Positions 5,592 through 6,019 of a DNA stretch of 6,019 bases are shown here, piece after piece (position 1 is the stretch's first letter; every line of letters starts with the position of its first letter). The notes beneath the pieces were generated by a model. That model did no database searches. It worked only from the letters and a program-made list of their open reading frames with translations, and was not told where the DNA came from. The position numbers were made by a program, and so were the translations under genes. The stretch is taken from the NCBI GenBank assembly GCA_037384225.1, contig JARROD010000231.1, positions 1 to 6,019 of the forward strand, given 5' to 3'. Source of the stretch: JARROD01 sp037384225 (GTDB lineage: Bacteria > Pseudomonadota > Gammaproteobacteria > Pseudomonadales > Cellvibrionaceae).

Positions 5592-5699
5592 GTGTGATCG
5601 GGGTAATGGCCAACCGGTTTATTGGCGTCGGCATCCATGCCTCCGACAGTCTGGGCCAGCTACCACCGGACGTCCGCCTAGCATTGTGCCAATCCCGGG
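5592..5699. other. Gap between convergent genes with palindromes and a doubtful small ORF
   Basis: The cyclase and the cyclotransferase genes converge here. GTCGGCAT (5627-5634) can pair with ATGCC and GAC at 5637-5647 with a three-base bulge, and CGGACGTCCG (5667-5676) is a perfect 10-bp palindrome. Neither is followed by a T run on either strand, so neither is a standard intrinsic terminator. A 43-codon plus-strand frame, ATG 5606 to TGA 5737, has codon use that could be coding but no ribosome site, and it overlaps the end of the cyclotransferase gene. Confidence 0.4.
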
Positions 5700-6019
5700 T
5701 TATTGAGAAGTTACAGCGGAGATTTTATCGAGTTTGAGGTTTTTGCGTTTTTCGGTCGCTTTGAATTCAACCAAATAGCGTTTTGGCCAGTTTTTACCGG
5801 TAATCCAGAACGCCTGTTTTTCCGCGTCGTAGGCAATGCCGTTAAGTACATTGTCGGGGTCGGCTTTTGTTGAACGCTGGCTTAACAGTTTTAGATCCAC
5901 CACCCCCACCACCTTGCCATCGGCGGGTTCGATCACCAGAATGTGATGGTCTTTCCATACATTGGCCCAGATCTTTCCTTCTACAAACTCCAACTCGTTG
6001 AGATTTCGCCAGGTTTTTT
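5700..6019 (-). CDS. Glutaminyl-peptide cyclotransferase, C-terminal part
   Basis: The last 105 or so residues are visible, and the frame remains open to the right edge, so the start is outside. The fragment begins KTWRNLNELEF, then GKIWANVW, a block typical of the plant- and bacterial-type glutamine cyclotransferase family (PF05096). It continues with DNVLNGIAYDAE and WITGKNWPKRYLVEF, the final conserved block of the family. These beta-propeller enzymes turn N-terminal glutamine of peptides and proteins into pyroglutamate, releasing ammonia. Bacterial members are usually exported, but the N-terminus that would show a signal peptide is missing. The tail after the last conserved block (TEKRKNLKLDKISAVTSQ) is a charged extension of about 18 residues. 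The TTG at 5993 is internal and not a start, because conserved residues (WRNLNE) lie upstream of it. The gene converges with the diguanylate cyclase gene, and nothing links their functions. Confidence 0.9.
   Translation of the reverse strand, partial: KTWRNLNELEFVEGKIWANVWKDHHILVIEPADGKVVGVVDLKLLSQRSTKADPDNVLNGIAYDAEKQAFWITGKNWPKRYLVEFKATEKRKNLKLDKISAVTSQ

Noticed and set aside
5288..5638. 116-codon minus-strand frame preceded by GGAGG and beginning MDADANKP.
   Set aside because: It is antisense to the well-conserved GGDEF domain, and GGAGG is only one base from the ATG; the product resembles nothing known to me.
5627..5647. Hairpin GTCGGCAT/ATGCC..GAC as a terminator for the cyclase gene.
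   Set aside because: No T run follows on either strand, and the stem has a three-base bulge.
5991..5993. TTG as the start of a 97-residue minus-strand gene.
   Set aside because: Conserved cyclotransferase residues WRNLNE are encoded upstream of it in the same frame, so the gene is simply cut by the window edge.

Overview
The window looks like a chromosomal segment from a gammaproteobacterium, probably an aquatic, facultatively respiring one. The UspE and TrhP (YegQ) homologues resemble their enterobacterial counterparts closely, a HemN-type gene lies just upstream of what looks like an FNR/Anr gene (the Pseudomonas hemN-anr order), and two FNR/Anr-type operators (TTGAT-N4-ATCAA) sit between divergent genes. 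The genus cannot be fixed from the sequence alone. No mobile element, RNA gene or CRISPR array was seen.

Layout. (1) 1-112, minus: N-terminal 37 codons of a probable FNR/Anr oxygen-sensing regulator, cut by the window edge. (2) 243-1640, minus (open to 1760): a HemN-family protein that keeps the HemN core and C-terminal domain but has lost the radical-SAM cysteine triad and other catalytic motifs, so it is a probable pseudoenzyme. (3) About 1700-1946: a divergent control region with a perfect FNR box (1737-1750) facing the hemN-like gene, a near-perfect box (1827-1840) facing uspE, and a palindromic mis-spaced box between them. Each good box lies about 41.5 bp upstream of a predicted start of transcription. 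(4) 1947-2867, plus: tandem-domain universal stress protein UspE. (5) 2903-4276, minus: TrhP/YegQ, a U32-family tRNA uridine-34 hydroxylation protein, convergent with uspE. (6) 4277-4412: a divergent promoter region with a GC-only hexamer repeat in the trhP leader. (7) 4413-5591, plus: a soluble diguanylate cyclase with a DUF484/GAF-like sensor half and an intact GGEEF domain. (8) 5592-5699: a gap with palindromes and a doubtful small ORF. (9) 5700-6019, minus: C-terminal part of a glutaminyl-peptide cyclotransferase, continuing past the right edge.

How the parts fit. The left half reads as a self-contained anaerobic-response module: a probable fnr gene, a degenerate HemN relative in the same orientation upstream of it, and divergent uspE, with FNR sites arranged to activate both directions. 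The right half (trhP, diguanylate cyclase, cyclotransferase) shows no FNR sites and appears to be separate single-gene transcription units. The most notable observation is a HemN-fold protein with an uninterrupted frame and an ancestral-looking FNR promoter but without the chemistry that defines the family.
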